DNA from: Melitaea cinxia | Taxonomy: Eukaryota > Arthropoda > Insecta > Lepidoptera > Nymphalidae | Direction of reading: 5' to 3' | DNA: 64,000 nucleotides | Assembly: GCF_905220565.1 (NCBI RefSeq) | Contig: NC_059415.1 | Location: 2,710,001 to 2,774,000 of the forward strand | Part shown: positions 8,441 through 20,420 of the stretch, piece by piece | Layout of the letters: each line of letters begins with the position of its first letter | How positions within the stretch are numbered: position 1 is the stretch's first letter | The notes under the pieces: model-generated | What the model saw: only the letters and a program-made list of their open reading frames with translations | What the model was told of the DNA's origin: nothing | The model's database searches: none | Made by a program: the position numbers and the translations under genes

Positions 8441-9821
8441 AGTTAAATAATTTTATTTATTTAACTTTCTAAAGATCACAGTATAACAGATAATTTAAAA
8501 CTATTTGCCAGACCTCAATAAAATTCAAATGGGAGTTAACGAAAAGCATGGCTTTCGAATAAAAAAATCATCATAACGTTACACTCTCAAAATAAAGCAA
8601 TTGAATTGAGTTGTCTTGAAGTCGATTAAAAACTTTTTTAAATGTACGAAAAGCGTATAGTAAATCTTTCCCTTAAATATCCGATCCGTTGCACTCAACT
8701 TAAATGGAAATTTATCCAATATGAGCTAGCTACGCTACGATATGATGCAATATAAAATATTGGAAACATATTAAACTTTTCACTTATGAATGTATACAAG
8801 AAATATATTCGTTATTAAAGAATCAATAGTGATGTCAAAATTTGAAGTATACGACGATGATTATCAAAAGAACTTAAGAAAAGCAGTAAGTGACAGGACA
8901 TTCTTAAAAAGATTTGCAAAGATATTAAATATATAATCAGGAATATTTCACAAATAATATAAAAGTGCCAAAAATAATGGAGGTACTCGTCTATTTAAAT
9001 AATTCAGTTTAGCGAATAAGTATTGTGAACAAGTTTGAATGGTTTGATACTTCAGATGTGGTTTGACAATGTCTTTAACCACTGTGATCTTTATAAAAAA
9101 CTCAATTACTAAGCTTACCTCAAGTCGCCGTGGCCGGAAGTTTTCATTGGAAAATAGAATAATCTTTTATTCAGGAAATTTAATTTGTTTACCAATTGCA
9201 GTAAATGAGATGAAATATTCAGACTGAACATCAACCAGATCAATTTGAATATTAAAAAACTATTATTATTTAATACTTTCCCCTAACAGTTACATGAATT
9301 AAGATGTTAATATCTCTTATTTGTTATCTTTTTTTTGGTGTTTTTTCTTCTTCATCTTCTTAAATAAATACTTCTTGCACGGTTTGCCTCGCTATATGAA
9401 ACACTTACTCATGACCATGGATCAACTGGAAAAAATCTATTTCCAAGAGAGATAAGTCCACCTTTGTCGTAAACCTTATTATTATTTTATGTTTCTACAT
9501 AGATTTTGAGTGTAATAAAGTATATAATATAACATGAAAGCTTAGAGACCGATTCTGATGGAAAGCTAAAAAGTAGAAGCAGTATTTTTTTAATCGAATA
9601 GTATAATATCAAGATAAGAAAATTCTGGAGTAACCTGTGTAAACGATAAAATATGTTAAATGGAATACGTTTGTTAGGGTTTGTGAGAAATTAGATATGG
9701 TTGAAGGTAAATTCAATTACGTTAAATAATTCTCACGCTTAACATTTTAGCCGTATTGCAATTGAAAATGTAATTGTAAATTCTGAATTTTTGTTTCAAA
9801 AATGAGATATTTTGATTATTT
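8441..9821. other. AT-rich intronic sequence, nothing recognised
   Basis: No exon-like frame, RNA gene or clear repeat signature was recognised in this stretch. It contains only A/T runs and short frames. Confidence 0.5.
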
Positions 9822-10052
9822 GCTGCCGTGGTCTGGGTGTTTGTGCAGTTCTTGTGGGTCTCCCCACCGTGCCTCAGAGAGAACATTTAGCCGTCGGTAC
9901 CGGTTGTTATCATGTACACCTGATAGCGATCGTTACATAGTAGGGAATATATCAACCAACCCGCATTGGAGCAGCGTGGTAAGCTCTGATCTTTCTCCTA
10001 CATAGGGAAATAGGCCTATGCCCAGAAGTGGGATATTACAGGCTGAAGCGAA
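9822..10052 (+). mobile_element. tRNA-derived SINE (Metulj-like), 5'-truncated
   Basis: It begins at CTGCCGTGGTCTGGGTG, inside the body of the SINE, and runs to GATATTACAGGCTGAAGCG. The tRNA-derived head is missing. The body matches the full copies at 54513-54853 and 60238-60579. The Metulj name is from memory and unverified. Confidence 0.8.
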
Positions 10053-10687
10053 GCAAAAAGCGATTATTTACTCTTTAATGTTTTGTCACAATTAATTCAC
10101 CTTAATCATGTGACTGATAATACTGTGACGAGACAGATTACGGTCGGTTTCAATAATCAACCTCTGGTTGTGCTTACTAGCGTGACTTTTTACACAATTT
10201 GTATGGAGTTTATGTCAAAATTCTATTCCTAGTAAGCAAATTCAGATACAGATAGAGTAATAAAACTGACCATGACTGAATTATGATTTCAAAAGCTAAC
10301 TTCAGCGACATAAAGAGACGTTTAAAAAATGTTGTGCAATAAAAAATCTAGTCTTTTTTGGTCTAAAAAAGTAGTCTGGATACTTATCATCTTCGAAAAG
10401 ATAGGTACATTTTTGGAAAAACTTCATTATATGAAGTTTTCGCGATAGGCACAGCTAATTATAAGAATGATAAATGCTTGAAACCGTTAACTTATAAAAA
10501 CATCGAATAGTTTCAAGAAACATTCCCGATATAAAACATCGGTGGGTATCGTAAATGAAATATCGTAAAACACACACCGACATAGAAATTACAGGCCGCA
10601 ACTCGTAAATACGCGTTACGTAAGCTTTATCTGCGTAACCGATGATTGATGTGTATTTCATGAACACTACGCATAATTATGAATATG
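10053..10687. other. Intronic sequence, nothing recognised
   Basis: No repeat family or exon was recognised. The 70-codon minus-strand frame at 10455-10667 has no features of a real protein. Confidence 0.5.
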
Positions 10688-10895
10688 AATACTAGCCCCT
10701 GCAAAGGTTTTGCCATATATGTTATTAAACCCCTTACACCCCCCTCTATAAATTAAGGGTATGAAAAATAGATGTTAGCCAATTCTCAGACGTACCCAAT
10801 ATGTACACAAAATTTCATAAAAATCGGTCCAGCCGTTTCGGATGAGTATGGTAACTAATATTGTGAGACGAGAATTTTATATATAAGATGATATA
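10688..10895 (+). repeat. Interspersed repeat D
   Basis: Sense copy: ATACTAGCCCCTGC start, CAAAGGTTTTGCC, GGGTATGAAAAATAGATG, AATCGGTCCAGCCGTTTCGG, and an end at GAGAATTTTATATATAAGAT. Confidence 0.7.
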
Positions 10896-12534
10896 CTTTT
10901 GACAGTTGCAATGATAAAGGTGGACTGGCACCTGTGTATGCTAGAGCTACGGTCTGTAGTGTACTTACTAATATATAAACTTTTAATGTTTTTACATCAG
11001 ACATCATTTCTGTATATGTATATGTTTATAAATAGTTTTTTGATAGATGTCAGTAATCAGTAACTTATACATTTTTAACATTGTTTATTTATATCGATAG
11101 ACATTACTTTTTTGCCATGAATAAAAGGTTAGTGTAACATTAAAGGAACTTACATCTCCACTACAGGTCCTTAGCGAGTTTCTTTTGTTCTTCTCTTGAA
11201 CTTTTATACAAACCGTTGATCTTGATACTATGATTTATATGTGTAAAATTGAATGTATTTCTCTCTTAAATATTTGTAGTTGGCTTGTAGCTGGCATGTT
11301 ATTATGCACAAGGTATGGTTACGTTTGCACTTACTACCAATCGGACTTATATATTTACTGGTTTATAAAATTATTATTATAAACACGTAATACTGAGGAT
11401 CTTACTCCGATATATATAATAAATTATAATGGTTCATTTATTTAAATAAATAAATAAATTATTATTTTGAAACTCCAGACATATCGATGATACTGTAGTC
11501 GCCATGATCACGGGTTACTTACGTGAGTTTCAAAATTGCAATCGCTGTAGATCCCATAGTATTAAAAATGTTCATAATGACCGTGGTTAAAAGAAAATAT
11601 TATTTACCGTAATGAACTTTCATCTGTTCTGTAAATGAAAGTAGAAGTTATTATTATAATATATAATTAGTTATTATTATTATTAGAAGTTACTATTTCT
11701 ATCAAGTGTTTATGATAATAATCGTGACCGACTACTTTACATGCTCTGCGAGACATTATGAGACATTACTCATCGTGAACAGAAATATATTTTTTAAATA
11801 ATACTCCAGAACGGTCGTCAACGATATTATAATATTGATGTACGTACATTAATAGTTATTTTAGGAATGAAGGTTAAGCGCTCATATTATTATTTTGTCT
11901 TATAATAAATAAATAAATGGTTCAATTATATAACACTAGTAAAATATATGCCTTGGTTTTTAGTTCGTTAATAAAAATCTAAAAACGTCGAAACTAAAAA
12001 ATATGTCAAAACTATATTATCATGATCAATGTTGTTTTTATGACAAATACTTTGTACCGTTTTTTATTTATTTATTTATTTGTACAAAAATCCACAGCTA
12101 CATTTTATGTTTCTTAAAGCAATACAGATGATCATCCAAACAAAAGCCAATTTCGGAGTTTATATTATTTAAGTTACACAGTTAAGGTAGACAAAGTTGA
12201 GTTGAGGTAGTAAAACAAAGTTACAATAAAATGAGAAATATATAAAAATGTAAAATATCCATGGTCAATAATGTGTGTATGGATAAGTGACTGTGTAGAT
12301 TATTTATACGTGCTAGCAAGTTTCTCTATTACAGTAATGCCACATTTAATATTTTACGTACATATCTTTTTTATTTTAAGACGTAATAATTCACATCACG
12401 AATTCCTGAGTCAAAAGGCGTATTCAAAGATTAGTTATATCTGGCAGCTCGTAGCGCAGCTTGAGCATACATAATGTTTGAGACAAACAGATTTTAAAAT
12501 AAAAACACCATTGTTGAAAACATAACTCTACTCC
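10896..12534. other. AT-rich intronic sequence
   Basis: Many ATT/AATA tandem runs (for example 11436-11465, 11650-11690, 12060-12080). No exon, RNA gene or named repeat was recognised. Confidence 0.5.
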
Positions 12535-12535
12535 A

Positions 12536-12735
12536 CTCACTCATCATCACTTCAGCCTTACACAATCCATTACTGGACACAGGCCTTCACAAATTCGCGC
12601 CAAAATTGGCGTGAACTCATGTGCTTTGCCCATAGTCACCACGCTGGGCAGTGAGTTGGTGACCACAGGGCTGGGAAAGAGGGACGGGAAGAGAGGGGGT
12701 CGCTATATTCTTACTGCCGTAACCACACAGCACTA
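12536..12735 (-). mobile_element. Short retroposon with RTE-type 3' tail, internally deleted copy
   Basis: In reverse complement it starts GCTGTGTGGTTACGGC and GAATATAGC, and ends with the RTE tail (GTGAAGGCCTGTGTCCAG, CTGAAGTGATGATGA). The middle is shorter than in the copy at 33338-33698, with which it shares the 5' start. That shared start suggests a SINE-like unit rather than random 5' truncation of a LINE. Confidence 0.65.
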
Positions 12736-12739
12736 TATC

Positions 12740-13590
12740 AATAATATAACAAAAATATTTTGTGACTCTGTATTTCAAAAATAATTACCAATTTTTTTTT
12801 AATTTAGTTTTTTTTTCAAGTGTATTAACTGCTTATTGCTAACTGCTAAGTTTCTCGTCGATTCTGCTCTGCAGAATCTACACTGCGAACCGGTGGTAGC
12901 TTCACTTGTAACCATAATTAAAATGTTAATTTGTAAAATGGCAGTTCGAAAGTCCTCTTGAAGCCTATTTAAATACAGCTTTTTTGATTAATTTATTGAT
13001 TAACTGTAAGAATTACGAACGTGTCCGAGTGTAAACAATATATTATTACTATAAAACCATTGAAGTAATTACATAAATTATAGACGTGTATTTATATATT
13101 TTTTATATTATATAAGTGGTACAATTTCATTGCTGAAAGTTACAACTCAGTATGATTAATGATCAACTGTGCTACACTATTGAGATGCCAACGGGTGTCA
13201 ATGAAACTTATTACAATGAATATCCTGTCGCAGGACTATGAGCAAATTGTTTGAAATTTTCTCAGAGTATATAGTGACTGCGGCACAGAGACAGTATGAT
13301 AGCTTAACAGAAAAATAATAAAAATAGGAATAAGTATAGGAAGAATTATTTTTATATTTCTTTTGTGGTGTAAGCGTTTGTACTTGTGTGTTGTGTTTGT
13401 TTCTGGAGCCCGAATACAGGAATAAATCATAGTAGGACCTTTAAGTGTAAAACGTTTATAAAAAAAATCAAGTTTTTGCAAAGTTTAAAGTCTTAAAAGA
13501 CAATATGTATGTAGACGTATGTAGTATATTGTTAAAGTTTTCACAATTGCTACAAAGCCTCATCTGCTGAAGTCCACTTTAATTTTTTAA
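12740..13590. other. Intronic sequence with LINE 3'-end trace
   Basis: 12838-12905 in reverse complement resembles a repeat end seen at 61305-61520 (family F: GATTCGGAATGTAGATTCTG block). The rest is unrecognised. Confidence 0.45.
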
Positions 13591-13596
13591 TTTTTT

Positions 13597-13895
13597 TATA
13601 TAACTAGATCGACAAAAAAGCTTACGGCTCACCTGACAGTAAGCGATTATCATTGCTTATAGACGCCTGCAAAACCAGAAGCATCGCAAGTATGTTGCCA
13701 ACCCTACCCCCCCCCCCCGGAACTCTGGTCACCTTACTCGCCAAAGGAACACAACACTGCTTGAAAACAGTATTATTTAGCTGTGATCCGCTGTAAGGTC
13801 GAGGTTACTACCTTAGTCGGGCTGCTTCGGATTTTGAGGAGGAAATTTTCTGCTTTTCCTCAGTTTCATTAGTCGGGTTTTAAGTGGATTTTGTT
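13597..13895 (+). repeat. Interspersed repeat B, longest sense copy
   Basis: It runs from ATAACTAGATCGACAAAAAA through ACGGCTCACCTGACAGTAAG, a C-run at about 13705, ACAACACTGCTTGAAA and GCTGTGATCCGCTGTAAGG to GTCGGGCTGCTTCGG. It serves here as the reference for the family. Confidence 0.7.
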
Positions 13896-13899
13896 ATAA

Positions 13900-14430
13900 C
13901 TAATACTTAAATATACATAGATAAAACATTTGTAAAAAAATCCCATTAAATAATTGCAAAATATGCTACAAAATAATAATGTTTCATTCCGTAAAAATAT
14001 ATATATAAATATTTAGTTTAAATTTATATATTTTGATTTTCTGACGCACGGATTCTTTTTCTTTAGAAACGGTCGATTTATTCCGTATGATTATAAAACT
14101 CGTAATTTAAAACATCTTTAAATAATACCTTGAAAGAAAATATTATTATTGAAATAGATAGGAATAATGGAATAACTACGCTTGAACAAAGTTTTATTCC
14201 ATCAAAAGAAGTAATCTCTAAATCATGGTTAGCCAACAGAATCTGTGTCTGACAAGTGACACATTCAAAGCCTTATTTGGTTCAAGACCAGAGTTTTGCA
14301 GAGTCGTTGTTTTGTTTCGCTTTAAGATCTGCGAGTATTCTTGTAAGGGATGATTAAGCGCTTGAAATAATATTTTTGAAATGTCTGGACTGTTGTATAT
14401 TATTTTGTATATTTAAAAAATAAATATAAT
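13900..14430. other. Intronic sequence, nothing recognised
   Basis: No family signature or exon-like frame was seen. Confidence 0.45.
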
Positions 14431-14434
14431 ATCA

Positions 14435-14520
14435 ACTAGCCTGATGGTGCAGTGTGCAAGGTTGTGGATTCGCGTACCGAGTTTAGATGTAATATATGTA
14501 TTATTTATAAGTTAACCGAA
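14435..14520 (+). mobile_element. tRNA-derived SINE-2 head fragment
   Basis: It starts ACTAGCCTGATGGTGCAG with a degraded B box region (TTGTGGATTCGCGTACC). The family is the one seen complete at 18078-18312 and 56842-57072. Confidence 0.6.
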
Positions 14521-14587
14521 AAAAAATAGCTATATCGGTGGGCTGTTAAAGTCTGACTAACAGACGTAGAAACTTGAATTTATTACA

Positions 14588-14905
14588 AACTTTTTAACCG
14601 ATTTCAAAAAAGGAGGAGGTTACTCAATTCGACCCTATATATATTATTTTATGAATGTTCAAGGATAACTTCGTCGTTTATGAACCGATTTTGATAATTC
14701 TTTTTTTTTTTGGAAAAGAGATATCCCAAGGGTACCGTGATAAGGAAACCAGGATCTGATGGTGGAATCCCAGAGATATCGAGGGAAACTCTCGAAATTC
14801 GCAGTGAAGTCTAGTGCGTTTTTCATTTTTTTTCGTCTACTTACGTTGTATTACGTACTTGTCGATGTAATTGAAGTCGATTTTTTTCGTTTGCGAGCAA
14901 ATAGG
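14588..14905 (+). repeat. TIR-ended repeat, copy 2 (internal deletion)
   Basis: It starts AACCGATTTCAAAAAAGG and ends TGTAATTGAAGTCG before TTTCGTTTGCGAGCAAA. The middle portion present in copies 1 and 7 (ACTGGGTGTACC and on) is deleted. Confidence 0.7.
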
Positions 14906-14927
14906 TACAATTATTAACTTTATTGGT

Positions 14928-15054
14928 AAATAATACATATATAAATACATACATAAGTAAATATATATATTACACCCAGACTCGGGGTGGGAATCGAACC
15001 CACAACCCCCGGAGCAGAAAGCAGGGTCACTGCAAACTGCGCCAACGGGCTAGT
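14928..15054 (-). mobile_element. tRNA-derived SINE-2, head portion
   Basis: The reverse complement starts ACTAGCCCGTTGGCGCAG (A box-like) and has a B box in GTGGGTTCGATTCCCACC, then CGAGTCTGGGTGTAATATA. A detached tail piece of the same family, in the same orientation, lies at 15258-15350. Confidence 0.75.
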
Positions 15055-17214
15055 CAAACTCATATACTCAGTTTTATATTTATACTCTCTCTTGCTCCAT
15101 CTGTAGTAATTTAATTATGACGTATACATTATTACCCCTTAAAAAACGAAGTGAAGTAACGAACGATAAGAAGTAATAAGATATCATAATACGTCTGACC
15201 CTTCTCTTAAACAAAGAAAGGGGTACTTTAAAAAATATGTCTTGCATGAAATGTTTCTTTTATTATCTATATAATATTTCATAATATTCACACACGGTCC
15301 TGGTCCTAAGGTAACTTAACGCTTGTGTAGGTAACAACTTACTGACAAAGCTTTTTTTTGATACATACGGTACATTGATATAATACTCGGGCGGAAATCT
15401 ACAAACTACAACACTAACAAACTAGAAAACTGAAAAAGAAAGAAAAGCTGCACTAAAAACTCATCAGCTGATAACGAATTAAGGCAAAAAAAAGAAAATT
15501 TCTTTCGCGATACGAAATATATTGACATCTGTAAATGGATAAGTATCCACGATAGGTCATTGACATTAGTATGGCTGTACACTAACATTGTAAGCTAGAG
15601 ATATTGAAAGCTAATACAATCACTACTCTCGATTCCTTGAATTGAATATTAAATTGAACAGATAAATGTTGCTCCCTTTTTTATGTGGATATATGCCTTA
15701 TGAGTGATATCGTTTCCAATACTGCTGATGGGTGCGATGATGCATTGAGTGGTGTACAGTTGGAGAAAAAAGGGTTTTTGTTGCGTGACACAAAATAGTT
15801 CTACGTTTTTGACCTGTATGTATGTTTAAACATATATATATGTTCTAATATAATCTTGTATATAATCTCGTTATTATTAAATGTATACATTTTTTATAAC
15901 TTGTAAATGGACGAATACAGTTATATATTTTGATTTCGCGAGTCTCACTGGCAATTTTTAAGTGTCTTAGTTCCTCTTTTCTTTTCTTAACTATCACAAT
16001 GGAGATATTGTCTTTATTATATGATCGGATATTAGAAAATTTATGAAATAAGAAAGGAAATCTATACGTTTATTATGTAAATGTATATTTACATCTTGGT
16101 GTACTTTACAGATCACATGAAACATACTAAAATAATTTGATAAAATTAATAAATAAATGAATGATAATTCAATGTATTATTATTGAAATTATATTGAGTT
16201 CCCACAAACATTTAAATAGTTTTAAAAGTTGTAAACTATGAACTAACATATCATAACTAATCTTTTAAAGCAGAGCGAAGTTAAATTGCTTTTAAACAAC
16301 AAAATTAATTCTCTACTAATACACCACATACGTATTAAATGTCAGTAGGTTATGATACCTCAACTTGGCCTTTCAATCCTTTGTTAATTAAGCGATCATT
16401 AAAACTTTATAATGAGGAAAACATCTGAGACCGTAATGGAAAACCATGACGGGGAAAACGTTTTAAGACCTTAAAAATTTTCTTTTTGCAAACGTTGATT
16501 TTCATGAAAATGGTAAACATATAATAAGTATCCGTGAGTCACATGACTTAAGACCTTTTCTTCGTTTAAATAGTATCAGAAAAAGTCATAATGCGTTCTA
16601 ACAGTAATAGCCAAAGAGCTTATGTGATGAAACATAATTATGAGTCTACAATTAAAATCAATGTAATTTAATCTAATAAATTAATTAGTTGAAATTACAA
16701 AAGTATCAATTGCCCGAATCAATCAAGTTAAAATATAAAATATGCGGTATTAAGGTCGCGACGTCGCCATTTTTTTTGTGAGTTAATAGATTTTGGGCAG
16801 AACGAAATATTTTTCAAAATTTGGAAAACCGACTAAGGAACCTTACAGGAAGGAGGTCACAGATAACAATACCGTTCTCAATCAGCGTTGTGTTGCAGCC
16901 GTCCATAAGCTTCGGTATTTGCGATCAATGTGTCGTATGATTGTTTGCCATATTTGTGTTAAAAAATCTTTTACACAAATCTTTTTCTTATAATAACGAT
17001 TACAAAAACGAAATATTGTCGCAGTCGATCGAAAGCATTGCGTACCTACAATTCGGTGATTCGTTTTTATTTGTTTCCAAGCGTTTATCTTTAAATAAAT
17101 TTGTCAATTGCCACATTTCTAACCTATCGCAAATTCTAATTCCCCTATAAAATATTATTAACAAATTTTTGTGGATATTGCGTCAGATCATTTGTTTTAT
17201 AAATTATCTATACC
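15055..17214. other. AT-rich intronic sequence
   Basis: Apart from the SINE-2 tail fragment at 15258-15350, I recognise no repeat, exon or RNA gene. Short frames at 16793-16993 and 16941-17150 have no recognisable domain. Confidence 0.5.
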
Positions 17215-17470
17215 AATTAATATTATAAAGCTGAAGATTTTGTTTGTTTATTTGTTTACTTGAACGCGCTAATCTCAGAAACTACTGGTCTGATTTGAAA
17301 AATTCTTTCGGTGTTAGACATTGAAAGAATTATTCAAAATCGTTTTTCTTTTCTTTTGAAAGCATCCCGCTGCGTGCACTGCGTAAACAGTTAAAGTTTT
17401 GCAAAAGTCATGTATGACAGAATTGACCCTATTCCACGCGGACAAAGTCACGGGCAGAAGCTAGTTTAAA
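17215..17470 (-). repeat. Interspersed repeat C
   Basis: Reverse copy, from AATATTATAAAGCTGAAGAT with a TTTG-type tail, through TCTCAGAAACTACTGGTC, to CACGCGGACAAAGTCACGGG and AGAAGCTAGTTT. Confidence 0.65.
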
Positions 17471-18077
17471 ATAATATTCACGTCTAGACGCTTTTGATTG
17501 CAACCGTACCGTTTTGCATCGAGTAATGGAATCAAGATAAACTTTCGCTGGACGTCGATTGACTTCTCAATGTTCGTTTACGAATTTCATATTTTAGTTT
17601 TCATTTTTGTAGTATTACCATTTAACTTTTCAGTTTTAATTTATGTTTAATTGTATATGCTATACTGTATTCTGAAAATGCACAAGCAGCGTTTGGTATA
17701 AGTGATAGGGTACTTTTGCTTCGAAGTTGATTGGTTGAAGCTATATCGTTTTATCAGGATTGCCGGATATTTCATAAGGTTTAACTCTCACGATTCTTTA
17801 GTACTAATATTTTACAAATGCATTTCAATAATAAATAAATATATAAAATTAGTAACCCGTAAATGTTCAATTGTGTTTGCTCGCAAACGAATAAGAACCA
17901 ACTTCAATCAAATTACATCGACTTACGTACGATACGTAGTCGGTAAAACAGTAAACTTGTGGAGGCCTATGTCCAGCAGTGGACTGCAATAGGACTGATG
18001 ATGAAAACAGTAAATTAAATCCGTATTAACGCATGAGTAGGGTTAACTCAAAAAGCACTCGTAAGATTTCAATCAAA
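17471..18077. other. Intronic sequence with repeat remnants
   Basis: 17868-17945 is the inner end of a TIR-ended repeat (TTTGCTCGCAAACGAATAAG). 17953-18006 (+) is a minimal RTE tail (TTGTGGAGGCCTATGTCCAG, GATGATGA). The rest is unrecognised. Confidence 0.55.
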
Positions 18078-18312
18078 TTTAAATAAATAAATATCTTATA
18101 ACATACAGACACGATCTTGCTTCGATTGATGCTTGTGTTATAGGTAACAGCCGACAGATATAGTAAAATATATAGTTTTCGATAAATTTACATAGATATT
18201 ATACATATATGAATCAACATATATATTACACCCAGACTCAAGCGGGAATCGAACCCACAAGCCCGGAGTAGAAAGCATGGTCACTAAAATCTGCGCCATC
18301 GGGCTAGTTAAA
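18078..18312 (-). mobile_element. tRNA-derived SINE-2, near full length
   Basis: The reverse complement has head TAGCCCGATGGCGCAG, B box GTGGGTTCGATTCCCGC, TGAGTCTGGGTGTAATATA, a middle AT-rich part, then ACCTATAACACAAGC and a tail ATATTTATTTATTT. The A and B boxes mark an internal RNA polymerase III promoter of tRNA origin. Confidence 0.8.
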
Positions 18313-18959
18313 AATAGACATCTTTATATTAAAAAATATAACTGAAACTGAGCCGTATTGGAGCCAGCAGTTATTTTATGTAAATTTTAGATAATTTAGG
18401 CAAAATTATTATTTGTCATAACTCGGGCTATATTATACAAAAAGATAGGTGTGACAATACTGGATCACGAAATTGTATTTTACACACATATATACATACC
18501 CACACACATACACGCAATTGCTCGCACAGACAAACGCACATAAGAACAGATCGGGTAAATATTCGGCAACCCCTTTCATATGCAGGGGGATATCTACATT
18601 GGGACGCTGTAAGAAGTACAAATACGATAAAACAATACAAACGCCTCATAAAATCGAAATAAAAATATAATTTAATATGAAAGCACATTTAGTCACGGTC
18701 AAATGGAAGTCTTTTACCTAAACTGTCGCGCCCTTGAAGTAACGAAATAAGAAGCATAGCCAAGCCGAGTTACTAAGAGTTTTATTGCTGCAAACAATCT
18801 AGGACTGTGCCATTAATCAACTTCTCTGTTTATTGGGCACTCAAAATGCCATATCATTCTGAAATAATTCCACAGAAATTTCATATCTCATTTGATTATT
18901 TTTCCCTTTACTGCTTTATTAGTATTATCGTTTATTTTTATTATATTGAAAGAAGAATG
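18313..18959. other. Intronic sequence, nothing recognised
   Basis: Contains short CA-rich runs (18480-18520) and small frames on both strands with no recognisable protein features. Confidence 0.45.
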
Positions 18960-18961
18960 TA

Positions 18962-20256
18962 CTAGATCGTTCAATAAGTCCCGAGACTAACCTGGAAATG
19001 GCGCATATATTAAAAAACTCTTTTGATTTTTAAAAAGTACTGGCTATCAATACAAGAATATGTGTCAAATTTTTAAAAATGGAACAATAAAATTATTGAT
19101 TTTGAACCATTTAAGTGACGCTACGGTTGTAATTTCGATACAATGGAAAAAAACGAGTTTCGCGTGTTGATAAAACATTGTTTTTTAATGGGAAAAAATA
19201 CCGTTGAAGCACAGCAATGGCTTATAAAATGTTATGCAGGATCAGCTCCCTCTAAAGCAACCATTTGTCGGTGGTATGCCGACTTCAAACGCGGTCGCAT
19301 GGACACCAATGATGGGGAACGCTTAGGTCGTCCAAATGAAGCAGTGACTCAACAAAATATTAACCAAGTCCTCAAAATCGTATTGGAAGATCAGAAGGTA
19401 AAAGTGCGAGAGATAGCCGAGATAGTGAAGATTTCAGCTGGTAGTGTTTTCACTATTTTACATAAAAATTTGGCCATGAAAAAGCTTTTTTCTAAGTGGG
19501 TGCCGCGTTTGCTTACAACTAATCAAAAGGAACAACGTATCAATGATTCAGAGCGATGTTTGGCGCTGATGAATCATAATAAAAAGGATTTTTTACGTCG
19601 GTATGTAACAATGAATGAAACCTGGATATACCATTTCACTCCGGAATCCAATCGGCAGGCAGCGGAGTGGAGAGCGGCTGGCGAAAGCCGCCCGAAGCGT
19701 CCAAAGACTCAGAAATCGGCCGGTAAGATTATGGCGTCTATATTTTGGGATGCGCATGGAATACTTTTCATCGACTACCTTGAAAAGGGGCAAAATATAA
19801 ATAGTGACTATTACATGTGCTTATTGGAGCGATTGAAGTACGAAATTGCGGATAAACGGCCCCACATGAACAAAAAGAAAGTGGTGTTTCACCAGGACAA
19901 CGCGCCTTGTTACAAGTCCGTGAGAACGATGGCCAAAATTAACGAATTGGGCTTCGAATTGCTTCCTCATACCCCTTATTCGCCAGACTTGGCCCCTAGC
20001 GATTACTGGCTGTTTGCAGACCTCAAAAAAATGCTTCAAGGTAAGAAATTTGACTCAAATAGTGAAGTTATCGCACCAACGGAGGCTTATTTTGAAGCCA
20101 AAGACAAATCGTTCTACACACATGGGATAGAAAAGTTAGAAAAGCGTTGGAGGGACTGTATCGCTCTTGGAGGAGACTATGTTGATGAATAGAAATTAAT
20201 TTTATAAAAAAGACCTTTTTTTAGTACTTAGTCTCGGGACTTATTGAACCACGTGT
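18962..20256 (+). mobile_element. Mariner transposon, irritans-type, about 1.3 kb
   Basis: The length of about 1295 bases, a single uninterrupted transposase and inverted ends are typical of mariner. The inner 22 bases of the ends match perfectly as an inverted repeat (18969-18990 and 20228-20249; core AATAAGTCCCGAGAC). The outer seven bases match poorly, so the exact outer ends are inferred from flanking TA dinucleotides (18960-18961 and 20257-20258), the expected target duplication. It is in the same orientation as the host gene, in an intron. Confidence 0.93.
19143..20192 (+). CDS. Mariner transposase, irritans subfamily, catalytic Asp replaced by Asn
   Basis: A 349-residue uninterrupted transposase, close to the usual 345-350, for cut-and-paste transposition at TA sites. 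The N-terminal HTH DNA-binding region (about residues 1-110) and the WVPRLLT linker (119-125) are present. The catalytic domain should have a DD34D triad. D252 (FHQDNAPC) and D287 (LAPSDYW) are present with 34 residues between them. At the first position the motif reads TMNETW with Asn158 (AAT at 19614-19616), where the family has TMDETW. A single GAT-to-AAT change explains this. The acidic residue coordinates the metal ions, so the protein is expected to bind DNA but not cut it. The overall sequence strongly resembles Himar1-like transposases. The start is the only ATG near the 5' end that gives the family N-terminus. Confidence 0.95.
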   Translation: MEKNEFRVLIKHCFLMGKNTVEAQQWLIKCYAGSAPSKATICRWYADFKRGRMDTNDGERLGRPNEAVTQQNINQVLKIVLEDQKVKVREIAEIVKISAGSVFTILHKNLAMKKLFSKWVPRLLTTNQKEQRINDSERCLALMNHNKKDFLRRYVTMNETWIYHFTPESNRQAAEWRAAGESRPKRPKTQKSAGKIMASIFWDAHGILFIDYLEKGQNINSDYYMCLLERLKYEIADKRPHMNKKKVVFHQDNAPCYKSVRTMAKINELGFELLPHTPYSPDLAPSDYWLFADLKKMLQGKKFDSNSEVIAPTEAYFEAKDKSFYTHGIEKLEKRWRDCIALGGDYVDE

Positions 20257-20264
20257 TATGTCTA

Positions 20265-20420
20265 TATCTATACTAATATTATAAAGAGGTAAAGTTTTTA
20301 ACTTTGTTTGTATGTAGGGGGTAATCTTCGCAAATACTGATCGGATCATGAAAATTCTTTCACTAACAGAAAGCTACACTATTCAGGAGTGATATAGGCT
20401 ATATTTTATTTTTATTGAAC
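20265..20420 (-). repeat. Interspersed repeat C fragment
   Basis: It begins TACTAATATTATAAAGAGGT with a degraded tail and continues with the inner part (GATCGGATCATGAAAATTC, TGATATAGGCTATATTT) of family C. It lies directly beside the mariner right end. Confidence 0.5.

Noticed and set aside
14980..15054. tRNA-like sequences with B boxes (also at 18235, 42301, 48545, 54560, 56330, 57010 and 60295)
   Set aside because: Each continues into a conserved non-tRNA body shared between copies and lacks a clean cloverleaf, so these are SINE heads rather than tRNA genes.
18428..18688. Overlapping frames on both strands
   Set aside because: They come from CA-rich low-complexity sequence. No motif, no partner exon.
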